A stretch of 64,000 nucleotides of DNA, taken from positions 1 to 64,000 of the forward strand of contig CAYZGO010000006.1 of the NCBI GenBank assembly GCA_964478075.1, read 5' to 3'. Below the pieces are notes generated by a model. It was not told the DNA's origin. It did not search any database and saw only the letters and a list, made by a program, of their open reading frames with translations. How positions within the stretch are numbered: position 1 is the first letter of the stretch; the number at the start of each line of letters is the position of its first letter. This document shows positions 49,542 through 58,760 of this stretch, piece by piece. A program made the translations under genes and the position numbers. The DNA comes from DAOUEX01 sp034430235 (GTDB taxonomy: Bacteria; Chloroflexota; Anaerolineae; UBA2200).

Positions 49542-51950
49542 ATGAACCGCGGATATTCTAGCCTGGCCATTATCCTTGTACTGCTGTTATGGGCCGGCAG
49601 TGGATGTGCGTCGCCCACCTCCCGCGCCAACGCTGTTCCTACCTCCCTCCTCTCCCACACTGGACCAGCCCTGCGCTCCATCGCCCCGACCGCCGACAAC
49701 CCCAACCCGCCCACCTCCCCCGTCAAACTCATCTTCATTCACCACTCCTGCGGCGATGACTGGCTGAACACAGGCATCGGCAATTTGGGTAACCAGTTGG
49801 GCGCCGACAACTATTACGTCAGCGATACCTATTACGATTGGGGACCAGACGACATCGGTTCGTATACAGATATTGGCAACTGGTGGGACTGGTTCCGGGG
49901 ACCCAACAGCACTACCTACACTCAGGCCGTCTACAGCACCACTAACCGTCACGCTGACTACACTCGCCCTATGGCAGACCCCGCCGGTGAGAACGAGATC
50001 ATTATGTTCAAATCCTGCTACCCCAACTCTGACCTGGGGGGAAACCCGAACGACCCGCCGACGACCGTCGCCAACCCTCTTCGTGGGGAGGACTGCACCT
50101 CCGAGCACCACACCGTCGGCAACGCCAAAGCGATCTACAACGACATCCTGGAATACTTTCGCACCCGCCATGACAAGCTTTTCGTCGTCATCGCCGCGCC
50201 TCCCCTGGTGCAGAACCACACCGACTCGTCCCACGCGGCCAATGCCCGCGCCTTCAACAACTGGCTAGTCAATGACTGGCTGGACGGGTATCCCTACAAC
50301 AACGTAGCCGTCTTCGACTTCTACAACGTCCTGACCAGCAACGGGGGCGATGTCAACAGCGACGACTTGGGCTGGGACACCGGCAATCACCACCGCTGGT
50401 GGCATAGCGCTATACAGCACATCCAGACCGTGGCTAACAACTTCGCCGCATATGGCAGCGATCCTTGGGACAGCCACCCCACCGCCACTGGCAACCAGAA
50501 AGCCGCTGCTGAGTTCGTCCCCCTGCTCAATATCTTCTACCATCGCTGGATGGAGGGCGAGGAGATGCCTACCCCCACTGCCACCGGCACGGTCTCACCC
50601 GTGGCAACCGCGTGGGTCTACCTACCGCTGATCCTGAAGGGCTACGCTTCATCGGTCACGCCCACCTCCACGCCCACCAGCAGCGGCTGTCCGGTCTACT
50701 CGCCTCGTTTCACCTTTATCACCGACACGAAGGTCTATTCCGTGCCCACCTTGGCCGAGCCCGCCCCACGCCAGTGGTTCACCGACCCCATCTTTGGCAC
50801 CTGCCTGGTGCGCGTTACCGATCGGGCCAACGACCTGTCCCCGGACGACACCTCGGACGGCATGGTGAACGAATACTCGCGCGTGCAAACCTTCAACGCA
50901 GATGGCAGCCGATTGCTGGCGCACGGCACCGATGGCACGTGGTACCTGTACGACGCAAAGACGCTCCTGCCACTTGGTGAACTGCCCCTCGGAGTGGAGC
51001 CACGCTGGGACCAGGACGATCCAGACATACTCTACTACTCGGCCGAGACCCGGTTGATGTCCTACAACGTGCAGACCGCAACTCAGACCCAGATCCACGA
51101 CTTTGCCGACGACTTTCCTGGTCAGAATCTGACCGCCGTATGGACGCGCTACGAGGGCAGTCCCTCACGGGACCGCCGCTACTGGGGCCTGATGGCACAG
51201 GATGAGGAATGGAATACAGTTGCTCTTGTGGTCTACGACCGCCAAGCCGATCAGGTCACCATCCGCGACATGCGTGGCGTGCCAGAGGTGGGGGAGGGCA
51301 TTGACCACGTGACCATGAGCCCGTTGGGAACCTACTTCATTGCCTCCTTTGACCACTTCTGCCCACATGGGCAGCTGGGTGACGATGTGCATCCATGCGG
51401 CTTGATGGTGTACGACCGCAATCTGACCAATGGGCGAAGCCTGCTGCGCATCATTGGACACTACGACCCAGCCCTGGACGCCCAGGGGCGCGAGGTGATC
51501 GTCTACCAGGACCTTGACACCGACTATATCTCCATGCTCAACCTGGAAACGGGCGCGGTGACCCCACTCTGGGAGATCGATTTCAACCATACGGCTATCG
51601 GCCTGCACTTCTCGGGGCTGGCCTTCGACCGGCCTGGTTGGGCGGTGATCTCCACGCACGACGACGATGTGGCCTCTCACACCTGGATGGATGACCAGGT
51701 CTTTGTCATGGAGCTCAAACCGGGCGGGCGCGTGGTGCGGCTGGCACATACCCACTCCCTGGTGGACGAAAGTCAGGCCGTGGAGCACTACTACTGGGCC
51801 GAGCCCCATGCCAGCACAAATCCTGACCTGACACGGGTGCTCTTTACGACCAACTGGGGGCGCTTTGACACGGGCGAAGTAGAGATGTTCATGATCGCAC
51901 TGCCGGCGGACTGGACGGCACGGTTGATGTCCTGGCCGTGGGCGGAATAG
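49542..51950 (+). CDS. Large predicted lipoprotein with two extracellular domains
   Basis: 802 residues; AGGAGG lies just before the ATG. Signal peptide with lipobox (WAGSGC, Cys22). Domain 1 (~60-345) begins VKLIFIHHSCGDDWLN and ends near a conserved-looking HPTATGNQKAAAEFVPLLN, reminiscent of SGNH-type esterases (the His near the end), but the Ser block is atypical. A TPTATGTVSP...YLPLILKGY linker precedes a beta-propeller-like domain (~390-785). The last ~12 residues and the stop codon come from fusion into the duplicated quinate-dehydrogenase-like sequence, so the original C-terminus has been altered. Confidence 0.75.
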   Translation: MNRGYSSLAIILVLLLWAGSGCASPTSRANAVPTSLLSHTGPALRSIAPTADNPNPPTSPVKLIFIHHSCGDDWLNTGIGNLGNQLGADNYYVSDTYYDWGPDDIGSYTDIGNWWDWFRGPNSTTYTQAVYSTTNRHADYTRPMADPAGENEIIMFKSCYPNSDLGGNPNDPPTTVANPLRGEDCTSEHHTVGNAKAIYNDILEYFRTRHDKLFVVIAAPPLVQNHTDSSHAANARAFNNWLVNDWLDGYPYNNVAVFDFYNVLTSNGGDVNSDDLGWDTGNHHRWWHSAIQHIQTVANNFAAYGSDPWDSHPTATGNQKAAAEFVPLLNIFYHRWMEGEEMPTPTATGTVSPVATAWVYLPLILKGYASSVTPTSTPTSSGCPVYSPRFTFITDTKVYSVPTLAEPAPRQWFTDPIFGTCLVRVTDRANDLSPDDTSDGMVNEYSRVQTFNADGSRLLAHGTDGTWYLYDAKTLLPLGELPLGVEPRWDQDDPDILYYSAETRLMSYNVQTATQTQIHDFADDFPGQNLTAVWTRYEGSPSRDRRYWGLMAQDEEWNTVALVVYDRQADQVTIRDMRGVPEVGEGIDHVTMSPLGTYFIASFDHFCPHGQLGDDVHPCGLMVYDRNLTNGRSLLRIIGHYDPALDAQGREVIVYQDLDTDYISMLNLETGAVTPLWEIDFNHTAIGLHFSGLAFDRPGWAVISTHDDDVASHTWMDDQVFVMELKPGGRVVRLAHTHSLVDESQAVEHYYWAEPHASTNPDLTRVLFTTNWGRFDTGEVEMFMIALPADWTARLMSWPWAE

Positions 51951-52486
51951 ACCTGTACGTATACCTGGATGGTCGCGATTACCCAATAGGCGCCGCTCCG
52001 AAGCTGGTGCAGGACGTTCACCGAACGCCCATAGTTGAGGGGCGTGTGCTGAGCAGCCTCGACCATTTCCGCAAGCTGGCCCGTCTGCTGCTGCCTGCCG
52101 TCGGATACCTTCCCATGTCCATGCTCCTGCCTCCTGGGACCAAGGAAGAGACACACCAGCCCAAGTTCCATCGCTACTGGATGGAGGCCGATCTGATCGC
52201 CGGCGACATGCACTACATACACAAGTACTCGCCTGATGACCTGACAGGCAAGACAGTCATCACTAACACGACCACCCCGGAGAACATCGAGCTGCTGCGA
52301 GCTCGCGGCGTGAGCAAAGTAATCACGATGATGCCGCGATACGAAGGCCGCTCTTTCGGCACCAACGTGATGGAAGCAGCCCTTACCGCCTATGCAGGCA
52401 AAGGCCGGCCTCTCACGGAAGCCGAGCTTGACGCCCTGGTTGACGAACTCGATCTCCGGCCCAGCGTGGAACAGCTCAACGACTAG
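51910..52486 (+). pseudogene. Quinate 5-dehydrogenase-like gene, truncated and internally deleted copy B
   Basis: Homology to 47385-48287 starts abruptly at about copy A codon 47, with no promoter or start of its own (a GTG at 51938 opens the remaining frame). Between RVL and LDHFRKLAR, 64 residues of copy A are replaced by two, a 186-bp in-frame deletion. From 52092 onward it is identical to copy A. The product would lack a third of the fold and is probably inactive. Confidence 0.85.
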
Positions 52487-52882
52487 TCTCGCCTTCAGGA
52501 GGCGCTGGCGACTGAGTCACGTCTACTGCACCGCATTGCTTGGAGGTGATAGCAGATGCCACAGGGTACTGCGTCAAGCTCTAGAGTCAAGCACCCGTTT
52601 TTGTATCGTTCATCCCGCTCGACGGGACGGTAATCCGAGCAGGGAGGTTTAGCAATTGATGCACGAAGCACTAGACACGACTGTGCTCATAGACAGTACT
52701 ACCGTCATACCGGAAGAGCTGATAGAAGAACGTGGCGTTACCGTGATTCCCGTACCCATATATGCTGACGGGAAGGAGTACAGGGACGGAATTGACATCA
52801 CACCTGAAGAGTTCTATGCCATACTGGAAACATCCAAGCAGCGTCCGTCAACTGCAGTGCCTGGAATCGGAGAGTTCGTGTC
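52092..52882 (+). repeat. 791-bp exact duplicate, copy B
   Basis: Exact counterpart of 47893-48683, offset by 4199 bases. Confidence 0.9.
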
Positions 52883-53618
52883 ATTTTACGATAGACTCCT
52901 TGAGAGATACAGGAAGATAATCTATCCCACACCCAGTTCCAGGCTCACTGGGGTTTTCAACGCTGCAGTCCAGAGCGCAAAGCAAGTGAGAGGTGCCAAG
53001 GTCGTTGCCATTGATCCTCCTGAAGAATCGTCAGAAGAACCATACGCCGTTTACTCCGATGACCCTCGATTGGAGGATAGGCTGGTTGAGATAGGAAAGC
53101 TAAGCGACCCGATCATTGCGGTGATGAACACTGACCACGTTTCGGGGGCGGCCGGACTGATAGCGATTGAGGCTATCAATGCTATCAATGAGGGAGAACC
53201 TATTGACAAAGTCATTGCGAGGATGATTGATGCCAAGAGGAAGACTGGCATCTATTTCGTCCTCAACACGCTTGAGTACGTGGTAGATAGAGTTGGCGAA
53301 CTACAAGCCTTCCTGGGGACCTTGTTAAAGATAAAACCTGTGCTGACGATGAGGAACGGCTACATTGTAGATGCGGCCAAGGTGAGAGGTGAACACAAAG
53401 CCAGAAGACGAATGATAGAGCTGGTCAAGGAGACGGTGGGTGACAATGAAGTAGACGTTTACGTATTGCATTCGTTAGCACTGCAGAAGGCAGAGGAGTT
53501 CTTGGAACAGGTAAGGGGCGAGCTGAACGTCAGAAGCTGGCATCTCGGTGACATCGGCTCCTCTGTCGCTAGATACATTGGCAGAGGAGGGTTGGCCATA
53601 GTTTATAAATCCTTTTAA
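52659..53618 (+). CDS. DegV family fatty-acid-binding protein, copy B
   Basis: 319 residues, same start and ribosome binding site as copy A. It is intact. Differences from copy A cluster between residues ~85 and 185 (for example EESSEEPYAVYSDDPRLEDRLVEIGKLSDPIIAVMNTDHVSGAAGLIAIEAINAINEGEP) and near the C-terminus, suggesting altered lipid preference or drift. All family motifs are kept. Confidence 0.9.
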   Translation: MHEALDTTVLIDSTTVIPEELIEERGVTVIPVPIYADGKEYRDGIDITPEEFYAILETSKQRPSTAVPGIGEFVSFYDRLLERYRKIIYPTPSSRLTGVFNAAVQSAKQVRGAKVVAIDPPEESSEEPYAVYSDDPRLEDRLVEIGKLSDPIIAVMNTDHVSGAAGLIAIEAINAINEGEPIDKVIARMIDAKRKTGIYFVLNTLEYVVDRVGELQAFLGTLLKIKPVLTMRNGYIVDAAKVRGEHKARRRMIELVKETVGDNEVDVYVLHSLALQKAEEFLEQVRGELNVRSWHLGDIGSSVARYIGRGGLAIVYKSF

Positions 53619-53689
53619 AAGTCTGGAATGATTTCTCCAAACCACGTGCCTACCCGCTTTAAGTGTCAATCCGAAAAGTCAGCGGAGGC

Positions 53690-53788
53690 GGCTCCTCGCG
53701 TAGCATCCACGGAGTGAAGCGGAGTGGGCACGCCGCCGGACAGCCGGGCGTGCCCTGCACTTCGCTGCAGGGTGCTACGCGAGGAGCC
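53690..53788. repeat. 99-base nested palindrome between convergent genes
   Basis: Outer perfect arms GGCTCCTCGCGTAGCA (53690-53705) and TGCTACGCGAGGAGCC (53773-53788) enclose an inner stem GGGCACGC/GCGTGCCC (53726-53733, 53748-53755). It is followed by CGGCCCGC. MITE- or REP-like; no T-run. Confidence 0.8.
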
Positions 53789-53812
53789 CGGCCCGCTGTT
53801 CTCGGATAGGCT

Positions 53813-54985
53813 CTAGGCACCCAACACTTTCCGAATTAATTTAGGTCTGGAAGAAAGGACCCTTGCTCCCAGATCAAAGATCCTCTCGTTTTCGAGTATC
53901 CTCTGGACGAAAAGCTCTTTCAAAAGCTTGAGGGATAATGCTTTACGAAGCATTTTCTCGTAGGGTTTAAGGTTCTTTCTGGTGAAATTCCCCTGTTGGT
54001 AGGCAAAAGCGATTACCCTTGCTGCAAGGAATGCACTGCTGACAGAGTTGGCGATCCCGCCTCCAGTTAGGGGAGAACCTACTCCTCCCGTAGCGTCACC
54101 CACCAGGACAAGCCCTTCCCCCACGCATGGACGAAACCATGGTCCCATGGGGATGGGCCAAACACCAAGTTCCTGAAGTTCGATCTTTCGAACTGTGCCA
54201 GCGGTGATGAGCTCATCGCAGAAGTTGTTAAGCAGCGATTCTAGCGCTGCTCTTGAGGATAGATCATTCTGGTGAGCGTATCGCCGAAGAGATGAGGATG
54301 TTGTTCCCACGCCAATGTTGGCCTTCCCTTTTGATGGGAATGCCCAGGCGTATCCTGGAATACCAGACAGAAAGTTCATCCAAATGTGGGGGCCACCTAG
54401 ATTGACCCCTTCTGCATAACCCCGGATGCCCACGCCAATGGAACGAGGATTGCGTTTGTATCCAATTCGCGAATCCATTGCCCGAGCCACCCTCGATGCG
54501 GCCCCATCCGCTCCCCCAAGGAGCTTTCCCCTTACCTCATGGGCGCCATCTAAGGAGACTATCCAATGGTCATTCTCCCTGTGGATTCCCTTCGCCTCTT
54601 GTCCGTCGAGAACAGGGATCCCCACTTTTCTAACCTTGGTTGTCAATATCCCATCCAGGGCATTACGGGGAATTATCTTTCCCTTTTTACCCGGTATATA
54701 ATCAGCATGAATCACGACTCCCCCAGGGGAGGTAATGCGGATGCCCCTAATAGATTGGAACTCGGCGAACCGGCTGTCTGGGACCCCGAGGCTTGTGAGC
54801 ATAGCGATACCAGAGTTGCCAAGGCCATCACCGCACACTTTGGAGGGGTTAAGACGGCCATGGGTGAGTGTCCGTCGTTCCACCACAGTGATGTCACTGG
54901 GCTCCACACCCAATTGAACTAACCTTAAGGCTAGGGTACTCCCGGCCGGCCCCGCACCAACAATTATGACGTTATTTCTGTTCAC
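53813..54985 (-). CDS. Geranylgeranyl reductase family flavoprotein
   Basis: 390 residues with a GTG start. FAD-binding: VIIVGAGPAGSTLALRLVQLG at the N-terminus; VCGDGLGNSG, and GEGLVLVGDATGGVGSPLTGGGIANSV near the middle-end, typical of the geranylgeranyl reductase (ChlP/GGR) group that saturates isoprenoid chains. It is the last gene of a four-gene minus-strand operon with UbiA, DUF92 and a phytol-kinase-like gene; reduction of a prenyl tail to phytyl is inferred. Confidence 0.85.
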   Translation of the reverse strand: MNRNNVIIVGAGPAGSTLALRLVQLGVEPSDITVVERRTLTHGRLNPSKVCGDGLGNSGIAMLTSLGVPDSRFAEFQSIRGIRITSPGGVVIHADYIPGKKGKIIPRNALDGILTTKVRKVGIPVLDGQEAKGIHRENDHWIVSLDGAHEVRGKLLGGADGAASRVARAMDSRIGYKRNPRSIGVGIRGYAEGVNLGGPHIWMNFLSGIPGYAWAFPSKGKANIGVGTTSSSLRRYAHQNDLSSRAALESLLNNFCDELITAGTVRKIELQELGVWPIPMGPWFRPCVGEGLVLVGDATGGVGSPLTGGGIANSVSSAFLAARVIAFAYQQGNFTRKNLKPYEKMLRKALSLKLLKELFVQRILENERIFDLGARVLSSRPKLIRKVLGA

Positions 54986-55012
54986 GTTCGGGAACCCCCT
55001 GTTGTGGTTGAT

Positions 55013-55978
55013 TCAAGCAATCTGTATGGTGCCAAGAAGAAATCCCCCCAGGGTAGCCAAGAATACTTTCATGAGAATCCCTTCCACTTTGTAGATTTCC
55101 TCTGGCACCTTTTTACCCTCATCTATTGCCTGCAAGGACACTATCTCCTTTATCGCGAGGCCTATCAAACCACAGACTGCTATTGTTACTACCCAATAGG
55201 CGGTTCTGTAGAGCCAGAGCAGAGACGCTACATTCATCAACCCGCCGATGATAAGCAGGGGAATGATGTAGAAGGATTTCAACCTTCTCGTCGCTTCTTC
55301 TCTCCCGTGTTTCGTCAAGATCGAAAGGACCCGAGTCCTGCGTCCATTTTCTCTATCCGCTTCGATATCCTCGATATCTTTGACGATCTCCCTTGCCAAA
55401 CACACGGCGAAAACACTTAACACGAGCGGCCACAGCCCCACGTGAATCTTCTGCAGGGCAACGGGAGCTAGCAAAATGGTAGAAGTGGTAAGGTAGGCGA
55501 TGATGATATTGCTAGTCAGACCAAGATGCCTTTTGATTATACTATATGGAAAGAGGAGGATGGCATTGACCAGTACAAGCAGTTGGACTTTGGATGGCAG
55601 AAAACGTGCCATCAGTAATGAGCAAGCGAAGAGGACGATAGCAAAGAGCGTGGCGATGCGGGGATGGATAAGTCTTGGACTAGAGGCCAGGAGTGCCCCT
55701 TTCATGCTGCTAAACTGCAAGAACGTGTATTGCTCAGCATCGCCTATCTCCCCGCGTTGGCTTTCATATTGCACCAAATCCCCTTCCCGATCAAAGACCT
55801 TGTTGATTACAAAACCGCCCATGGTTTGAAGGCCCGTGATAACACAAGCCAGTATGATCTCATGGGGTGGGATCAAAGCCTCGGTGATCAGGATAGATGC
55901 TAACCACGGTATGAGGCCTGTGCCTATGCCGTGCGGAATGGTAGCAAACGCCAACCACATTTTTAGTTTTTGGAGCAT
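55013..55978 (-). CDS. UbiA-family prenyltransferase
   Basis: 321 residues, eight to nine membrane helices. Both prenyl-diphosphate-binding motifs are present: NKVFDREGD after helix 2 and DIEDIEADRENGRRT after helix 6. It transfers a prenyl or phytyl chain to an aromatic or polar head group inside the membrane. AGAGGAGAG lies ahead of the ATG. The gap to the GGR gene is 27 bp and to the DUF92 gene 17 bp. Head group unknown; the sequence resembles the GGGP/homogentisate branches more than MenA. Confidence 0.85.
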   Translation of the reverse strand: MLQKLKMWLAFATIPHGIGTGLIPWLASILITEALIPPHEIILACVITGLQTMGGFVINKVFDREGDLVQYESQRGEIGDAEQYTFLQFSSMKGALLASSPRLIHPRIATLFAIVLFACSLLMARFLPSKVQLLVLVNAILLFPYSIIKRHLGLTSNIIIAYLTTSTILLAPVALQKIHVGLWPLVLSVFAVCLAREIVKDIEDIEADRENGRRTRVLSILTKHGREEATRRLKSFYIIPLLIIGGLMNVASLLWLYRTAYWVVTIAVCGLIGLAIKEIVSLQAIDEGKKVPEEIYKVEGILMKVFLATLGGFLLGTIQIA

Positions 55979-55995
55979 CTCTTACTCTCCTCTAT

Positions 55996-56817
55996 TTAGC
56001 TCAGCGCCCACCCCAGCACAGTCACCAGGCTACCCGCCACGGAGCAAAGGAAGTTGACTACGTCATTGTCTAACCAACGCCAACCTCTGAGCTGCCGTGC
56101 TTTACGTCCGCAGCGGTGGACGGGACTCTCCGTCTCCTTGCCGCAGGCCTCACAGTAGTAGATCCCTTGCACCGTCGCTCCCAGGAGACTATCAAAGAGA
56201 GAGCCCGCCAGTCCCCCCAGGGCGGCCAGAAAGGCGAGGCGGAGGCTGGGTTCACCTATTTCGGTACTTGTCGCCATCTGAGCTAAGGTGAAGGCGAGCA
56301 GCCCGATCAACAGCGCCCCCAACAGGGCGGCGATGGTCCCCAGGAGGGAGATGGCGCCCGAGGTGCCAGGGGGAACCCGTCGCCCACTTGTGATGAGCCG
56401 CGGCGGGCTGGGGCTCAAGACCCCGATCTCCGTGCCCCAGGTGTCGGCGTTAACGGCAGCCATGGCGCCGACGAAGGCGATGAAGAGCAGGGGATTAGGC
56501 CTGAGGGTGTACAGGATGGCCAGGACAGCCCCCCAACCGCCGTTGGCCAGGGTCTGGCCCAAATCACGGGCGCCAGCCTTGGCGAACTTTTCCGCCAGAT
56601 GACCCTTCTCCCCCAGCTTGTAGTGCGACAGAAGGCTCGAAGAGATGAAGAAGGCGATCAACAGGCACCCCCAGGTCCAGCCACCCAGGCCGAAGGTGAT
56701 GGTGCCAATGAGGATAGCCCCAGCTGCGCCGCTGCGGGAGAGGGAGCGCTTTTTATAGCCCGCCAAGGCGATTACGATGCTGAGGATGAGGCCGACAGAC
56801 AGGTTACGGAAGCTCAA
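55996..56817 (-). CDS. DUF92 family membrane protein (VTE6/phytyl-phosphate kinase-like)
   Basis: 273 residues with a TTG start (AGGAGAG upstream), about six helices. Family signature: SRSGAAGAILIGTITFGLGGWTWG, VNADTWGTEIGVLS and AGSLFDSLLGATVQGIYYC. In plants the DUF92 protein VTE6 phosphorylates phytyl phosphate to phytyl diphosphate. A short CEACGKETESPVHRCG loop carries three cysteines, a typical prokaryotic addition. Next to the phytol-kinase-like gene, a second kinase step is inferred. Confidence 0.82.
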   Translation of the reverse strand: MSFRNLSVGLILSIVIALAGYKKRSLSRSGAAGAILIGTITFGLGGWTWGCLLIAFFISSSLLSHYKLGEKGHLAEKFAKAGARDLGQTLANGGWGAVLAILYTLRPNPLLFIAFVGAMAAVNADTWGTEIGVLSPSPPRLITSGRRVPPGTSGAISLLGTIAALLGALLIGLLAFTLAQMATSTEIGEPSLRLAFLAALGGLAGSLFDSLLGATVQGIYYCEACGKETESPVHRCGRKARQLRGWRWLDNDVVNFLCSVAGSLVTVLGWALS

Positions 56818-56901
56818 ATCGTCTCTCCTGGATTCATCCAGAGAAGGGGACAGTAACGCTTCAGCGTGCAGAGTTGGCCGCTTGCCTTCAGTCTCTTGCC
56901 C

Positions 56902-57564
56902 TTAGCCACCTATGAGGTAGAGCAATCCTGCTGAGAGGATAGGCACGGTCAGGTTATCAATCCCCCAAGGTGAGAGGGCCTCAACCGCAGTAGCGAAAGC
57001 AGCAAGGACGAAGGCGTAAAGAAGGCTTGCCGGCGAGCCGAGGGCAGTCATCGCCATTAGGGTAATCATTATCGAGGCGAAGCTGAATGCGAACATGGCA
57101 GCGCTGCCCTCCAGCGATCTGGTGCGGCCAAAGATCTGGTATTTGCGCCGACCCCAGCGCAGCCCGATGATGGAGGCAAAGGCGTCGCCCCAGGTCATGG
57201 CCATGATGCCAGCCACGGCCATGTGAGGCTGCGACCAAAAGAGCCAAAGGAGGAGAGCAAAGGAGATGGGGAAGTAAACCGTGCCCAGTTGACCTTTCTC
57301 CCCTGTCTCCATAGCCTTGAACACCTCTTGTCTATAGGAGATGTAGTTGATGACGATGAAGGTGAGGGGTGGGATGATCGCAAAGTACCATTGCTCGAAG
57401 AGGGCCACCGTAGGGAAGACCCACATCCCCACTCCGATGTGGATCACCTTGCGGGTAAAATCGGACGAGTAGCCCCGCCACTTGCGCAACCCTTCGCCGA
57501 CGAAAATGATAGCGAAGACGTAAACGTACGAGATGAGTAGTGCTAACCAATCAGATTTAGGCAC
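56902..57564 (-). CDS. Phytol/dolichol kinase-like membrane protein (SEC59/VTE5 family)
   Basis: 220 residues with a GTG start (AGGAGGT five bases upstream), seven predicted helices. Markers: RKVIHIGVGMWVF, MTWGDAFASIIGLRWGRRKYQIFGRTRSLEGSAAMF and ATAVEALSPWGIDNLTVPI, which match the CTP-dependent polyprenol/phytol kinase family and not CdsA. It would phosphorylate phytol or another isoprenoid alcohol. First of four operon genes, overlapping the small HTH-like gene by eight bases. Confidence 0.85.
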   Translation of the reverse strand: MPKSDWLALLISYVYVFAIIFVGEGLRKWRGYSSDFTRKVIHIGVGMWVFPTVALFEQWYFAIIPPLTFIVINYISYRQEVFKAMETGEKGQLGTVYFPISFALLLWLFWSQPHMAVAGIMAMTWGDAFASIIGLRWGRRKYQIFGRTRSLEGSAAMFAFSFASIMITLMAMTALGSPASLLYAFVLAAFATAVEALSPWGIDNLTVPILSAGLLYLIGG

Positions 57565-57880
57565 AGGGTACCTCCTGTTTAATCTGCTCTAGGTCAATTG
57601 CTGACCAGGCGGTAAGAACTCCCCTACTTTGAGCTCCTTGCCAGCCATCCTCTCTTTTGAAAACACCGCGGGATGCCGATGGTTGCGTAAATATGTGTGA
57701 CAAAGCAGACCAAAGATGCAGGCGGTCAGGTATCTTATCAACAGCGGGGCTGCGGTCACATTGCGCTTGATGCTCAGCCAGACGACGCCGGATGTTACTC
57801 AAACACATGCGCAAGTGGCTAGTGGAGCATCCAGATATAGCTGCGGCGTCAATTAGAGTGATGTACACGTTTTCTCGCAT
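57557..57880 (-). CDS. Small protein, possible HTH
   Basis: 107 residues. The first 35 residues (VYITLIDAAAISGCSTSHLRMCLSNIRRRL) could form a MerR/HTH_17-like helix-turn-helix; the rest has no recognised pattern. AAGGGAATAGG precedes the ATG. Its stop codon lies eight bases inside the next gene's start region, so if real it heads the prenyl operon and may regulate it. It could also be a spurious frame. Confidence 0.35.
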   Translation of the reverse strand: MRENVYITLIDAAAISGCSTSHLRMCLSNIRRRLAEHQAQCDRSPAVDKIPDRLHLWSALSHIFTQPSASRGVFKREDGWQGAQSRGVLTAWSAIDLEQIKQEVPCA

Positions 57881-57929
57881 CGAGCCTATTCCCTTAACGA
57901 CATCATGCCCTCTCGAATGAACTCTCGTG

Positions 57930-58760
57930 TCATGGAGTGCTAGGACCAGCGAAATAGGGTAGCCCCGGAATGGGCAGAGGTTGGCCGGTAGGCCACCTTA
58001 TTCGATGCGAATCCCCGAGCAGCCAGTAGTAGAGATTTGCATAGCGGAAATCTGGATGTATCTTTAGGCCAACTCCGCCGATCCTATCCGTAGCGCTGCA
58101 TAGTATTGGTTTGATAGCTCGGAAAACCGGGGGAGAAAAGCAGGATTCGCCACCTACGAATGCAGTTGTGCAAGAAGTGACAACATCGGCAACCTGGAGA
58201 AGTCGATCCAGCTTCGAGGGAGTAGAGAAGACATTGCAGACAATCCGATCGGGTTTCACATAAGCGGTCCCACTCTGTAGTGTCTCAAGACATCCGCCAA
58301 GAAATGCATCTTCATCTCTTCTACCTCCTCCGGGGCGATCAACTACGACTATGCCTTCAGAATCCATATGCTCAAGGTGGTTGTGTGCACGTTCAAGGAA
58401 TAGTACGGTAACGTCCTCCTCAGCTGAGCGGCTCCCAGTAGCGGTTGAGTAATCCGTGTCTTCTATGACCACAATTGCTTTGCCCTCTCTGTCGCGAACC
58501 AACTCTAGCAACTCAACAAAGAAACTCTCTCTATGTTTGCCCACTAGCTGGCCATGCATCCAAAGGGCTCTTCCAGGCGACCATTTAAACTCCTCTCCTG
58601 GCGGGAATCCATAGTTGTCGCATAGCGCGTTGGTTGCCGCCTCAAGACCCCCAACTACTTGAGAGGGAATGTACACACCTCCAATCGCAACAAGGCGTCC
58701 CATGCCAGGGCGGGAGGGTTTGCTGTTACAGGAATCATCGGCGAAGAAGAAATCGACCAA
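57930..58760 (-). CDS. DUF3800-like protein
   Basis: 276 residues from a TTG at 58760 (GGAGAC seven bases upstream); the frame runs 25 codons further without homology. The layout fits DUF3800, an RNase-H-like fold seen often near defence and mobile genes: FFFADDSCNS at the N-terminus, RLVAIGGVYIP, EEFKWSPG, IVVVDRPGGG and the last acidic block LLQVADVVTSCTTAFVGG. Catalysis has not been established for this family. Confidence 0.6.
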   Translation of the reverse strand: MVDFFFADDSCNSKPSRPGMGRLVAIGGVYIPSQVVGGLEAATNALCDNYGFPPGEEFKWSPGRALWMHGQLVGKHRESFFVELLELVRDREGKAIVVIEDTDYSTATGSRSAEEDVTVLFLERAHNHLEHMDSEGIVVVDRPGGGRRDEDAFLGGCLETLQSGTAYVKPDRIVCNVFSTPSKLDRLLQVADVVTSCTTAFVGGESCFSPPVFRAIKPILCSATDRIGGVGLKIHPDFRYANLYYWLLGDSHRIRWPTGQPLPIPGLPYFAGPSTP

